A stretch of 64,000 nt of DNA from Nostoc piscinale CENA21 (GCF_001298445.1 NZ_CP012036.1:3899766-3963765); one strand, 5' to 3'. Shown: positions 40,509-50,295, numbered from the stretch's first letter. Notes: generated from the letters alone by a model not told the origin. Numbers and translations are program-made.

Positions 40509-40691
40509 ATGAAAATCATATTTCTTGCTTGGAAATTTACTTTAGTTCTTATCGGTATTCCAGTTGTTTTATGTGTGAGCTTTTTGGTTTATGAAAAGCT
40601 CCCATCTCAACATTACCAAAAGTATAAAAATGAGGCTCTGATACCAATTTCCTGGAAATCTGAAACAAAAGTAGTGGCGTGTCAAGCCTAA
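40509..40691 (+). CDS. Small membrane protein, unknown
   Basis: 60 residues with one strong hydrophobic helix (IFLAWKFTLVLIGIPVVLCV) followed by a short soluble tail (EKLPSQHYQKYKNEALIPIS). It starts five bases after the interrupted gene and may be its operon partner. No ribosome site stands out. Confidence 0.4.
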   Translation: MKIIFLAWKFTLVLIGIPVVLCVSFLVYEKLPSQHYQKYKNEALIPISWKSETKVVACQA

Positions 40692-40791
40692 AATAGGGTG
40701 TGTTAGGCGCTCGTATATAGTTGTTGTGATGAATGAGCTACACAATCTGCGCTTAACACACTCCATTAGAGCGACACAGTTAAAATAGTAC

Positions 40792-41451
40792 TTAGCTCTT
40801 CAAATTTCGCAGTAGTAATTGACAACCACATAAAAACGGGTTGGGATTTTCGATGCGCTCATCTTGAAGCACCTCAATCGGTAGCTGGCTGTGATAAATT
40901 AACTCGTCGTAATCCATCAACGCATTCCACTTAATCTTGCCTGTAGGAAAACCTAATTCTAAAGCGGCATCATAGATTAATTCCTGCCATTTCTCAATCT
41001 CTGGATCTCGTGATTTACAATAATCGAGAATGGCGATTAACGCACCAGGTTTTGTTACACGTAAAATCTCACTCAAAGCGCGTACAGGATCAGCCACAAC
41101 ACATAGAGTAAAGCCAGATGCAGCAGCATCAAAGCTATTATCGGAAAAATCCAAATTTAGCAAATCAGCTACTTTAAAAGTGATATCTGCGGCGACAGTT
41201 TTTTTCTGAGCTTCATTTATCATTTTCTCAGATAAATCGACACCCACAACACTCACGCTTTGGGGATAAGCCGGAAGATTTAATCCTGTGCCTACAGCAG
41301 CATCCAGCGCAGTTTGTCCAGGTTGAAGTTGTAGGGAATCAATCAGTGGTTGGCGCTCAATATGCCAGTAGCGCAGCATAATCTGTTCATAATCTACTGC
41401 ACCGTGATTGTAGGCATCAATTATTTTGACTACTTGCATAAACTTACTCAT
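40792..41451 (-). CDS. Class I SAM-dependent methyltransferase
   Basis: About 219 residues from ATG 41451 (MSKFMQVVKIIDAYNHGAVD); a start at 41502 is possible but has poor composition. The SAM site is TALDAAVGTGLNLPAYPQSV near residue 50, with VVGVDLSEKMINEAQ as motif 2 and LLNLDFSDNSFDAAASGFTL as motif 4. It belongs to the UbiE-like methyltransferase group; the substrate is unknown. It stands alone. Residues around FLCGCQLLLRNLKS form the C-terminus. Confidence 0.8.
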   Translation of the reverse strand: MSKFMQVVKIIDAYNHGAVDYEQIMLRYWHIERQPLIDSLQLQPGQTALDAAVGTGLNLPAYPQSVSVVGVDLSEKMINEAQKKTVAADITFKVADLLNLDFSDNSFDAAASGFTLCVVADPVRALSEILRVTKPGALIAILDYCKSRDPEIEKWQELIYDAALELGFPTGKIKWNALMDYDELIYHSQLPIEVLQDERIENPNPFLCGCQLLLRNLKS

Positions 41452-41807
41452 TAATATATAAATAAATACCTTGTTGTAACTATTTATGCAATACTTTGAC
41501 AATATATAATTATCAAATTTTGTATACTATATAACTGTGTAAAGACTTTTATTTTTAGATATAAAATGTAAAACAAAATTATGATGGAACAAATTTAATA
41601 AATTTGCGTCAATTAGATGTATCAAAATCTTGATTGAGTAACGTATTTCAACAGTGTAAAATTGGGTGGAACAATAGCAAATACTCCTCGTCATGCAATC
41701 AATCTTACCTACGGAATATGCCGAGAGATAGTTCCACGATTAGTCAGAAACAATCACAGTAACACCTCGTCATTACACAGGTCACACACATAAGCGTAAA
41801 TTTTGTT
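41452..41807. other. Divergent AT-rich promoter region
   Basis: No gene, hairpin or defined operator seen. It separates the methyltransferase gene from the exported protein gene. Confidence 0.4.
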
Positions 41808-42512
41808 ATGATACACCTTTATCGGCTTAAATCTGGAACTGCTGCATTCATGGCAATTGCCTTAACTACAGGTGCGATCGCTCCGATGATTGCATTAGCT
41901 CCCGCCCAAGCGCAATATAATCTTGGGCAGTCACGCTCAACTACAATTCCTGCTAATGTAACTTTGCCTGTGACTTACGAAAAAGAAAAAATCGTTATCA
42001 CCCCAGGCGAAAGTATGTCCATCAAGCTGAGAATAGCTAACGACATCATCGATAGAAATAGAAATGTCTTAATCCCCGCTAGAACTGAAGTAGTTGGTAG
42101 ATTAGAACCTGTCGATTTATATGGCAGAAGTTCCTCCAGCAACAGTAATAACGACAATCGCAAAGGCGTGAGATTTGTTGCTTCTGAACTAGTCTTTCCT
42201 TCTGGTCGCAGATTACCAATTAACGCGAATTCTCGGACAATTACCGAAACCGAAAGAATCAGCAAAGGTGCTAATACTGGACAAATTTTAACCGATGCGG
42301 CTATTGGTGCAGGTGCGGCTACTGTCATTTCACTACTCACAGGTAACAGAAGGATTGAAGTATTAGAACCTGTGGCTGGTGGTGCGGTTGGTGCTGCCGC
42401 CAGTGTGCTGTTGCGGAAAAACCAAGCTGATGTGTTTGTTCTCAGACCAGAAGAAGATTTAGACATCACACTGACAAGTAATTTAGTTATTTCCCGGAAT
42501 AATACTTATTAA
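41808..42512 (+). CDS. Exported conserved protein with a C-terminal module shared with the SLH protein
   Basis: This 234-residue protein has a signal peptide ending near LAPAQAQ. The mature protein contains IPANVTLPVTYEKEKIVITP, IPARTEVVGRLEPVDLYGRS, then ITETERISKGANTGQILTDA, a Gly/Ala-rich hydrophobic stretch AAIGAGAATVISLLTG, VAGGAVGAAASVLL and a final DLDITLTSNLVIS. The same order of segments forms the C-terminal part of the SLH protein ending at 45196. The glycine-rich hydrophobic segments may insert in or line a membrane. The function is unknown. Confidence 0.75.
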   Translation: MIHLYRLKSGTAAFMAIALTTGAIAPMIALAPAQAQYNLGQSRSTTIPANVTLPVTYEKEKIVITPGESMSIKLRIANDIIDRNRNVLIPARTEVVGRLEPVDLYGRSSSSNSNNDNRKGVRFVASELVFPSGRRLPINANSRTITETERISKGANTGQILTDAAIGAGAATVISLLTGNRRIEVLEPVAGGAVGAAASVLLRKNQADVFVLRPEEDLDITLTSNLVISRNNTY

Positions 42513-42545
42513 CTAAAATTCAGTCGTGAATTTAATCATGCTATC

Positions 42546-42579
42546 AGCGATCGCCTGTGTCAATGTCTGGGCGATCGCT
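42546..42579. terminator. Hairpin built from two HIP1 palindromes
   Basis: AGCGATCGCC and GGCGATCGCT form a 10-base stem with a 14-base loop, followed by CATTTTTAT, 34 bases after the stop of the exported protein gene. It is probably a terminator. The rest of 42580-42950 is AT-rich with no gene seen. Confidence 0.6.
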
Positions 42580-42950
42580 TCATTTTTATAGATACAAAAA
42601 TTAATATTTCTGAAACATTTTTTATTTCTATATCGTCTTACTTAACATTCAAGCCACAGGCTAAATATTTGCTGGCTAATAACCTATAAAATTCGCTTCA
42701 CTTATTCTTTAGAAGAAATTTAGTGGATGTACGGTATCAGTTCTTAGTAAAAAAAACCAAGATTAAATTATTAAGCACCCAAATAAATTTGTATCTTCCG
42801 TCCTACTCTGACAAATAAAATTCACTAACAGGAATTAAATAGTCATCTTTCTATCTCCTGCATAGGTGCAATCATCAAACCATTTGTAATCGACTGGTTT
42901 GAAATTAATCATCATTGCTAATTTACACCAATCCTTCAAGGTTTTTTACT

Positions 42951-43638
42951 ATGCTAAAAAAATTTATCTCTTGCTTTACTAGGAACAACTGTAATTGTAG
43001 CGAGTGCTAACCCAGCTAGTGCCGTAACTATGGTTGTCAGTGGCGGTATATTCTCTAGCTACTCTGATGCTAAAACTGTCACCTTTGATGATGGGACAGC
43101 AAATGATCCAAATGGATTTGCTACTTACTCTAATGTGACTACTAACATTGTTCAAGGTAGTGTTAGTGGTCAATATGCCTCACCTTATCAAGATACCACC
43201 AAGTTCTTGACAATTGCGCCATCAGGTAGTGGTGTTGCAGGTGATAGTGGTTTTGTGAGTATTGCTTTTAAAGAAGCTGTTGATTACTTCGGTTTTTATG
43301 CAGGCTCCTTGGATAGTTACAACTATATTGACATCTATAGCGGTGATCAGTTGTTAAAGAGTTTTAGTGGCTCAGATGTACCAGGTGCTGTAGCTGATGG
43401 TAGTTGGACTAGTGGTCAAGCTAATCTATTTGTCAATCTTGTAGGTGATGCAGGGGAAAAATTTGATCGAGTTGTGATGCGCTCAAATGGTATTGCCTTT
43501 GAAACAGATAACCACGCCTATAGATTAGCGAAGAGTGTTCCAGAACCCAGTGCAATGTTAGGTGTATTGGCCATCGGAGCTTTTGGAACTACTTCACTCT
43601 TAAAACGTCAACAAAAGAAAGTAGCTGTGCAAGGATAA
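42951..43638 (+). pseudogene. PEP-CTERM exported protein, frameshifted in the signal peptide
   Basis: With one base removed from the A run at 42956-42962, ATG 42951 reads MLKNLSLALLGTTVIVASAN PASA, a normal signal peptide, joined to VTMVVSGGIFSSYSDAKTVT. The uncorrected frame stops within 17 codons. The body (FDDGTANDPNGFATYSNVT, GFVSIAFKEAVDYFGFYAGS, DSYNYIDIYSGDQLLKSFSG) is beta-rich, like carbohydrate-binding domains. It ends in VPEPSAMLGVLAIGAFGTTS plus RQQKK, a PEP-CTERM tag. As written, translation could begin only at internal ATG 43030, without a signal peptide. Confidence 0.75.
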
Positions 43639-43663
43639 ATTTCCTTTCCAGTTTAATTTTGAT

Positions 43664-43699
43664 AACTGCTATGTGAACAAACTCGCATAGCAGTTTTTT
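43664..43699 (+). terminator. Rho-independent terminator after the PEP-CTERM gene
   Basis: AACTGCTATG / CATAGCAGTT stem with a 12-base loop, followed by T residues to 43699. It lies 25 bases after the stop. Confidence 0.85.
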
Positions 43700-43953
43700 C
43701 ATGGTGATTTTATGTTGCTATGAGATTATCCACAATGAGAAATAGTTATTAATGAATTATCAATTAATTTTTTAATATGTCATAGGAAATAAGTCATATA
43801 TCAGAGATAGACACACATGACTTATTACCTATTCATATCTGTAATTTAAATCTAAAAATATTTTCAAAAAAATATCAAATACCAGAAACTTTTTATATCG
43901 CATTTTGTCTAAGTAATTAACAGAAACAAAATAAATGTAAAGAGGTAAAATTA
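43700..43953. other. Intergenic AT-rich region
   Basis: Promoter region of the SLH-type gene; nothing else recognised. Confidence 0.4.
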
Positions 43954-45196
43954 ATGTTTACTTTAAATCATTGGCAATCTAAAACTGCTGCACTCATGGC
44001 TTTGACCATTACGGCTGGCGCTGTAGCACCTTTTATTAATGCTACACCTTCTTTGGCTCAAACTACTTTTACAGATGTTTCTTCTAATTATTGGGCAGCA
44101 CAATTTATTCAAGAATTGTCACAACGGGGTGTAATTGCAGGTTTTCCCGATGGTAGTTTCCGCCCAGAAGAAGCAGTCACCCGCGCTCAATTTGCAGCAA
44201 TGGTCAATAAGGCTTTTTCAAAAGCACCACAACGACAAGCAATCAACTTTGTGGATGTACCCAGTAATTTCTGGGCATCTAGCGCCATTCAGCAAGCTTA
44301 TACCATTGGTTTCTTATCTGGATATCCTGGAAATCGTTTTGAGCCGAATCAAGCGATTCCTCGTCAACAGGTGTTGGTTTCCCTGGCTAATGGTTTGGAA
44401 TATAGCCCTAGTGGTAATGTGGAAAGCACTCTGCAATACTTCAACGATGCTTCGGGAATTGCTAGTTATGCCCGTAGTCCGATTGCGGCGGCGACAGAGA
44501 AGCAAATTGTGGTCAACTATCCTAATGTTAAATTCCTCAGCCCGAATGCCACTGCAACACGCGCTCAGGTAGCAGCTTTTATTTACCAAGCTTTAGTAAG
44601 CTCTAATCAAGCTTCGGCAATTAACTCACCTTATATAGTTGCGTCCCAACCCACTACACCCACACCCGTCTCAATCACAATTCCCCAAGGAACTGTTATC
44701 CCCGTGAAGTATGACCAAGCGAAAAAAAATCTTGGTGACTAAAGATGAGACAGCACCTTTAACACTAACTGTTGACCAAAACGTAGTTACCCAAGATGGT
44801 ACTGTGGTAATTCCGGCTGGTAGTCAAGTTGTTGGTCAACTCAAACCAGCCAAAGGCGGCTCACAATTCGTAGGGCAGAAACTAGTGTTAACCACAGGAC
44901 AAGAATATCAAATTGCCGCTACTTCTGATGTGATTACCAAAACCGAAACTGTCAACAAAGGTACTAGCACCAGAGCCATTATTACCAATACAGTATTAGG
45001 TGCTGGGGCTGCGGCTGCGGTGTCTGCGGTGACAGGTGATCGCGCGATCGCGACAGAAGAAGTTCTCGGTGGTGCGGCTATCGGTGGTTTAATTGGCTTG
45101 TTCTTCGGTCGCAACAGCGTTGATTTAATTGCTATTAACCCCAATACCGATTTAGAAATGACCGTCAATCAAAATCTGTTGGTGTCGGTGAGGTAG
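43954..45196 (+). pseudogene. SLH-domain surface protein with glycine-rich C-terminal module, frameshifted
   Basis: Signal peptide to about residue 34 (ending NATPSLAQ), then three S-layer homology repeats (FTDVSSNYWAAQFIQELSQR, FVDVPSNFWASSAIQQAYTI, FNDASGIASYARSPIAAATE). It reads to PVKYDQAKKNLGD and stops. Removing one base from the 8-base A run at 44722-44729 continues ILVTKDETAPLTLTVDQNVV and then the Gly-rich module ending in DLEMTVNQNLLVSVR at 45196. The module matches the C-terminal part of the exported protein at 41808. SLH domains attach proteins to cell-wall polymer. As written it makes only the SLH part. Confidence 0.8.
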
Positions 45197-45254
45197 TGTG
45201 AAAGAGGCTAGAGATGAGAGGCTAGGGACTAGTACAACAAGGCACAAGTAAAAA

Positions 45255-45322
45255 GTGAGCCACTGCGTTGGGCGGGTTTCCCGACTCGCTCAGTGGCGTT
45301 AGCGACGCAGGAGCGTCACTCT
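45255..45322. repeat. Interspersed palindromic repeat
   Basis: GCCACTG / CAGTGGC arms at 45259-45265 and 45291-45297 surround a GGCGGGTTTCCCG core, and a second hairpin GACGC-AGGA-GCGTC lies at 45304-45317. Repeats of this design are scattered in Nostoc-type genomes. The region 45197-45460 holds no gene. Confidence 0.6.
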
Positions 45323-45460
45323 GAAAGAGGCAAAAGGAAAAAGTAAGAATATTCATAACACAAGCTTTTTAGCAATTTCTTATGGTCTGTTTATTTACGC
45401 CAAGCTGTACTAGTGCAGAGTACGTTATTACTCAAAGTATGAAGGACAAAATTTCCCACT

Positions 45461-46828
45461 TCATGCTTCATACTTCATTTGACTAATTGGCAACCAAATA
45501 ATAAATGTAGTTCCTGGTGCGTCAGCAGATGCGATCGCAGTTGTAATTGCGGGGCTGAAAACTTCAATTTCACCTTGCATTTGCTCGATTAATTGTTTTG
45601 CGATCGCTAGTCCCAAGCCTGTACCGGGAATTTCTGTTTGGGCTTGTACACCCCGGTAATGTCTTTCACCCAAATGTACTATGTCTTCTTGGGGAATTCC
45701 TGGCCCAGTATCACTAATAGCAACACCCAAAAAGTTATCTCTTATTTGACCAACTTGGATGAAAATTTTGCCGCCTTTGGGTGTGTATTTCAAAGCATTA
45801 TCAATAATGTTATTCAAGATTTCTTGTAAGGCTTTAAGATTAACACGCACTAAAGGTAAATTTTTCGGAATTTCGGTTTTTATTTTCAGGTGTCGTTCTT
45901 GGGCGATCGCTTTAGCTGATAGTAATAATGGTGCTAATAAATCAGCTAAAGAGCAATCAGTTGCCTGTTCTCCTGTACCTGGCAATAATAAAATTGGTTT
46001 AGGTTCTGCTTGGACAGTAGCTTCTACAAAAACTTCATTTTCTGGTAATACCCGTGGTGCTACATCCAATTCTGTCCAGTCGATAACTTGCTCAAATTGT
46101 TGCAATAATTCTTTGAGGCGATCGCTTTCTCGGACAATACTCGCCCCTACTTCTCGGTTTGGGTCGCCTGGGCGCAGTCTTTTAAATAGCAACTTGCCAA
46201 AAGTCCGCAATGCTGTCAAGGGATTGCGAAATTGGTGCAGCAAGTTATCTAATAAATCTCGTTGCTGTTCTTGCAGGACTTGTTGTTGATGTAGCTGTTG
46301 TTGTAACCAAGCGCGACGCTGATCTAAAACACAAGCGATCGCCAAAGTTTGAACTATTTTTTGAATTGTATTTTGTTCTTGTTGATTCCAAGCCCGATCT
46401 TCTCTGCATGTCACCAGTAATCCCATCATCACACCTTCATGGACTAAAGGCATAACAATCTGGTGTCCACTCAGCAAATACTCTTCTTGGAAATTTGGTT
46501 GTTCAGTATCTGTTGTTTCGACTTCTGGTGATGTAGCCGTAAATTCCGTAGCTGCTGTTAGTAACCTTTTTTGCTGTTTCGGTAGTAGCAAAATATTACT
46601 AATTTGTAACTGTTTACGTGCTTTTACTTCCGTATTTTCTTCTCCAGGCGGTAATCCTGCGGTTTCTGGATAAACAACCACAGGAATTAGTTTCGCCTCA
46701 GTTGTTGGCGCTTCTACCAATTCTTGTGTTAAATACACCACACTTAGAGAAGCTCCCAAACCTTGGGCTAATAATGTTATTTGTTCTCGGCATAAAGCCA
46801 CAAAATCTGAACTAGCAGACATTAACAT
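45461..46828 (-). CDS. GAF-domain sensor histidine kinase
   Basis: About 453 residues (starts at 46828 or 46822). The N-terminal ~170 residues form a GAF-like sensor (SDFVALCREQITLLAQGLGA, LSGHQIVMPLVHEGVMMGLL). A short coiled coil (LQQQLHQQQVLQEQQRDL) leads to the H-box HQFRNPLTALRTFGKLL near residue 195. The N-box NNIIDNALKYT is near 340, the G1-box DTGPGIP near 372 and G2 GTGLGLAI near 399. No transmembrane segment is seen, so it is soluble. No response regulator is adjacent; the partner and signal are unknown. Confidence 0.9.
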   Translation of the reverse strand: MLMSASSDFVALCREQITLLAQGLGASLSVVYLTQELVEAPTTEAKLIPVVVYPETAGLPPGEENTEVKARKQLQISNILLLPKQQKRLLTAATEFTATSPEVETTDTEQPNFQEEYLLSGHQIVMPLVHEGVMMGLLVTCREDRAWNQQEQNTIQKIVQTLAIACVLDQRRAWLQQQLHQQQVLQEQQRDLLDNLLHQFRNPLTALRTFGKLLFKRLRPGDPNREVGASIVRESDRLKELLQQFEQVIDWTELDVAPRVLPENEVFVEATVQAEPKPILLLPGTGEQATDCSLADLLAPLLLSAKAIAQERHLKIKTEIPKNLPLVRVNLKALQEILNNIIDNALKYTPKGGKIFIQVGQIRDNFLGVAISDTGPGIPQEDIVHLGERHYRGVQAQTEIPGTGLGLAIAKQLIEQMQGEIEVFSPAITTAIASADAPGTTFIIWLPISQMKYEA

Positions 46829-47314
46829 TTTTCATTTATTGCTCAGTATCACAGGCTTTTGAGGAATTTTCCACAACAAAGAACTCACAACTCAGGAGTT
46901 AGAATACATAATCTATACTGAATGTAACTGGCCAGTGAATGACAGTGAAACTCCACATGAAATTTGAGATTTGCTGATTTACCCTTGAGGAAGGCTACAT
47001 CTAGAATTAGTGGCAGGTCTGCTTCACTCATAATTAATTCTGACTCCTGAATACTGGCTCCTGAATTCTTCTTCAAGAATCAGCTTGATTCTAACTCTCT
47101 TTTGATCAAGCTTAACGAAAGCTTCTCAAATGATGGTAGAAATAAAGAAATTGTGTACTTTACTAGTTTTGTGATTTATTTGCCTTCAAGAAAATTATTT
47201 TCGTTGTATCAAAAGTTTATAAACTCTTGATTTTTTGAACTAGAACTTTTATAATTACGACGGATTTTGTAGCTATCACTACAATCTAATAGCTTGAAAG
47301 AGGAGGAAAATAGG
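46829..47314. other. Intergenic region
   Basis: Contains short CTCCTGAAT repeats near 47040-47075; no supported gene. Confidence 0.4.
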
Positions 47315-47632
47315 TTGGCAAGGAGACGGAAACGGAAGAGTCGTCGTCGCCAGGAAGGACGGCGGATTTTAGAGCATGTGCCTCAATATAGCATCGAAAG
47401 CGGCGAAGAAAAACCTGTGACAGCAGCAAGAAAATTCATTCAGGCTGAAGGGATATTGCCACCCGCTCTGCTACTCGTAAAGCGCAATGAACACACAACA
47501 GACCGATATTTCTGGGCAGAAAAAGGTCTGTTTGGTGCCCAATACGTAGAAGAAAACCATTTCTTGTTTCCCAGCCTCCGGACGTTAGAAGCTCCGGCTG
47601 GTTCAGAACCTGTGGCAGTAGCTGCACGTTAA
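47315..47632 (+). CDS. DUF3155 cyanobacterial protein
   Basis: 105 residues from TTG 47315, read as MARRRKRKSRRRQEGRRILE. AAGAGGAGGAAAATAGG, an excellent ribosome site, sits directly upstream and favours this start over TTG at 47294. The N-terminus is strongly basic, followed by IESGEEKPVTAARKFIQAEG, LPPALLLVKRNEHTTDRYFW and AEKGLFGAQYVEENHFLFPS. The family is limited to cyanobacteria, and its function is unknown. Confidence 0.8.
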   Translation: MARRRKRKSRRRQEGRRILEHVPQYSIESGEEKPVTAARKFIQAEGILPPALLLVKRNEHTTDRYFWAEKGLFGAQYVEENHFLFPSLRTLEAPAGSEPVAVAAR

Positions 47633-48033
47633 ACTTGAATTGGTACTTTTACGTTGTTGAATGTGTTCTGAATATTCATTTAACTGGCAAAGTTGCTCAG
47701 TTTATGCAAAATTTTCAATTTTTTTTTAAATTTGGCACTGATTTGCCAGTAGAGGGTAGTCCAGGCAGTTGGACAAACAACTTTATTCAAGCCAATTTGG
47801 TTTGTGTAAGTTGAATTATCAACTAATACACATCAGGGAGTGAGAAAGAGTGATACAAAGCATCCAAAAGCGAGAGTAGAATTTTACTTTGCTTTTGAGA
47901 GCTACGTTACAAGATACGTTTTTCTCTAAGACGTTTCGTTACAGAGAGAATTTACATCCCAACAACCCTCTTTCCTACTCCCTATTGTTTATTTCCTCTC
48001 GCTCATCACTAGAGGAAACTTAAAAAACAAAGT
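47633..48033. other. Intergenic region
   Basis: About 400 bases between convergent genes, with poly-T near 47720 and pyrimidine-rich CCCTCTTTCCTACTCCCT near 47965. No gene, and no clear terminator, was seen. Confidence 0.4.
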
Positions 48034-48568
48034 TTAATCACTCAGCTTTAAGTTGAGTGCCTTCTGTAACTCAATCAGTTCATCTCGATGGGCAGTTACA
48101 GCAATCTTACCTGGAGAGTTTGGTTCATCTTGATTAGCTTTTTGCAGATGAAGCAAGACTTTCTCGGTTCTTCCTGCTTTTTTCCAATAAAATAGACCGC
48201 TTAAAGGTGCCAGCAGAATTATTCCCAGAAAAAAAACTGCTCATGTTGGGCAGAAGCATTGACAAAACAAAAGATAAACAAATTAAACCTACAGTTGCAA
48301 GTAGGGTTAAAAAAATCGCTAAAAATAAGCTTGGTTGGACAAAACCCTCAAACGTGACTTGATTTTGGTCACGGTCTACCGCTGCCACTCGGTAAGACCG
48401 GGAACGGAAATAATCCTGTAATTGAGGCATTAATACAGCTTCGTCCTGCTCAGATATTAGTTGAGCCGTTTCTGTGCGGTCTTTGGTAGCAGCACGAATA
48501 AAGAAAAACAACCCAACTAATAACAATAAGGTGAGCAGAAACGTAGATGGCAGAATAGCAGTATCCAT
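48034..48568 (-). pseudogene. Cofactor assembly of complex C subunit B-like protein (DUF3529), frameshifted
   Basis: From 48568: MDTAILPSTFLLTLLLLVGL, then a soluble domain (QDEAVLMPQLQDYFRSRSYR, RDQNQVTFEGFVQPSLFLAI) and a second helix region. After LPNMSSFF the frame fails at the 8-base A run 48229-48236. With one base fewer it continues LGIILLAPLSGLFYWKKAGR and ends at 48034 with ITAHRDELxxLQKALNL-like residues (VTAHRDELIELQKALNLKLS). Members help attach heme ci to cytochrome b6. The family name is my recognition from sequence and may be imprecise. Loss of such a gene would harm photosynthesis, making a sequencing error or slippage more likely. Confidence 0.65.
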
Positions 48569-48620
48569 AACTGATTGTTACTGTTTGACAGGAGGAGATT
48601 TGTTCATTATTAATTATTAA

Positions 48621-48968
48621 TTAATTTGTCCTCCCGTTGATGTACTCTTGCCAAAGACGTGTTAAATCCTGCGCTTGAACTTGCCATTCTGGAGAAACTT
48701 GGTACATCCGCCTAGGTCTTCCTCGTCCTTCGAGTTTCTTCCAATACCCATTAATTGCCCTTTCGTCTTCCAGAAATTTGATCGCACTATAAAGCACGGT
48801 ATCTGAAAGCCGATAGGTTGGATATTCAGTTTCCAAACGTTGAATTAACTCGGTGCCGTAGGATTCACCTTGCAGTAAGACAGACAGTATGTAACAAATT
48901 GCTAGTTCCTGACAGAGGTAAGTTGGCGGAGGATTTTCAAAGAATTGATATATATCCTCAAGTTTCAT
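48621..48968 (-). CDS. PadR-family transcriptional regulator
   Basis: 115 residues from ATG 48968 (MKLEDIYQFFENPPPTYLCQ); an upstream start at 49013 is possible. The winged-helix core ELAICYILSVLLQGESYGTE, LIQRLETEYPTYRLSDTVLY, SAIKFLEDERAINGYWKKLE and GRGRPRRMYQVSPEW is typical of PadR. Its ligand and targets are unknown. It directly precedes the complex-C assembly gene on the same strand (about 50 bases), so the two may share a transcript. Confidence 0.85.
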   Translation of the reverse strand: MKLEDIYQFFENPPPTYLCQELAICYILSVLLQGESYGTELIQRLETEYPTYRLSDTVLYSAIKFLEDERAINGYWKKLEGRGRPRRMYQVSPEWQVQAQDLTRLWQEYINGRTN

Positions 48969-49390
48969 GGTTGGTGAATGGCTAAAAAAATGCCCTAGTG
49001 TGGGGTTTATCATCCTTGTGTTCCGTATGTAGTACTAATAGAAGTAAGCATTCATACAGAGACACTAGGCAGGATTGTCAAAGCGTCAACGTAAAAAAAA
49101 GTAAAACAAATACGCCCCACGCAGATAAAGTCATGGGATACAAGCGAAACTCTCAGGAGCGTAAGAATTACTCTCCTATTTAAGCTCTAGGCAGTGTGGT
49201 GAGGAGCAAGAAAGACAGAGGCATAGCCACTGTAATTGGTGTCAAATGATGCCGAGCCGATTAGAACTGCATAAGCATAAAATGCCATCGAAGAAATTTT
49301 ACAAGTAAAATGCCATTTTGTCTGTAAATTTTCTTTCATGACGAAGTTCTACTTGAGCTACTAATAGGTCATCTGGTAAGTGTGATAGTA

Positions 49391-49526
49391 ATAGGACTTA
49401 CGCACTAAGATGATCTGTGAAGAATGGGTGAAGGGATGTAAGGGTTTTGGATACATACACCCTGATAACTCTACACCCCAGACTCACCCAAACCCTTGAT
49501 TTTTGGTCTCAATGCGTAAATCCTAA
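49391..49526. mobile_element. 136-bp MITE-like element with inverted ends
   Basis: TAGGACTTACGCA at 49392-49404 and TGCGTAAATCCTAA at 49513-49526 are near-perfect inverted ends. Inside, AGGGTTTTGG and CCAAACCCTT form a nested inverted pair. No coding sequence. Element class is inferred from structure. The rest of the 48969-49560 intergenic region holds no gene. Confidence 0.55.
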
Positions 49527-49560
49527 GCAAATCTAGCAAGTGCTAAGTATATTGATTAGT

Positions 49561-50121
49561 ATGTCGCAAAATTCCGATGCCCTGCGAGCGATCGCTCAAA
49601 CATTCCGTCTCATAGGTTGGATTAGTTTTTGGATTCAGCTAGTGCTAGGGGTGGTTTCCAGCATCATTGTGTTATTGTTTGCTATTTTCTCCCAAAGAGC
49701 CGGTAGCCCTAGTAATAATCCGGGGACTGGGTTTGGAGTATTTCTCGCTGTCTGTGGATTAATTGTTTTAGGTGCAGGTATTTATATCGCTTTTCGCTAC
49801 ACCAGAATTGGGAGACAACTGGAATCGTCAAATTCTAGTAACCGCCCGCGCAAAAGTGAAACTGTACAAGTATTACGCTTAGGCTTGTGGATAAATTTGA
49901 TTGGGACTTTGGTAACACTTTTAGGAGCGCAGGCGATCGTTGGGACTTTGGTAGCTAGGTCAATCTCTCCCCAAGCCATCACCACACAATTTTTTGATCC
50001 AACACGGATTATTAGCGGTTTGGATATGCTGGTAGTTCAGGCAAACACTAACACTGTTTCCGCCCACTTTGCCGGATTAGTCGCTTCGCTTTGGCTAATC
50101 AACCGCATCAACCGCCCATAA
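49561..50121 (+). CDS. DUF3611 membrane protein
   Basis: 186 residues from ATG 49561 (MSQNSDALRAIAQTFRLIGW). Four predicted helices: WISFWIQLVLGVVSSIIVLL, VFLAVCGLIVLGAGIYIAF, LGLWINLIGTLVTLLGAQAI and SAHFAGLVASLWLINRI. RPRKSETVQVLRLGLWINLI is a conserved cytoplasmic segment. The family occurs in cyanobacteria and plastids and has unknown function. Stands alone; an MITE-like repeat lies just upstream. Confidence 0.75.
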   Translation: MSQNSDALRAIAQTFRLIGWISFWIQLVLGVVSSIIVLLFAIFSQRAGSPSNNPGTGFGVFLAVCGLIVLGAGIYIAFRYTRIGRQLESSNSSNRPRKSETVQVLRLGLWINLIGTLVTLLGAQAIVGTLVARSISPQAITTQFFDPTRIISGLDMLVVQANTNTVSAHFAGLVASLWLINRINRP

Positions 50122-50295
50122 CCTGATCTTCTTGGCTGATTTCAGATTTTCTTGTCAGTAAGCAAAAGTTTACGTTTAACTTTTCCGAAACCAACTTACA
50201 CAAGCTTGTAACTTAGCATATAGTTGTAAAAAAACTTACTACTCATCAGTAGTATTAAAGCTTACTTAGGATGAACTTTATCTTTTGAGGATATT

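Noticed and set aside
46885..47076. Minus-strand frame of 63 codons
   Set aside because: Overlaps short repeats, lacks ribosome site and looks like random translation of intergenic DNA.
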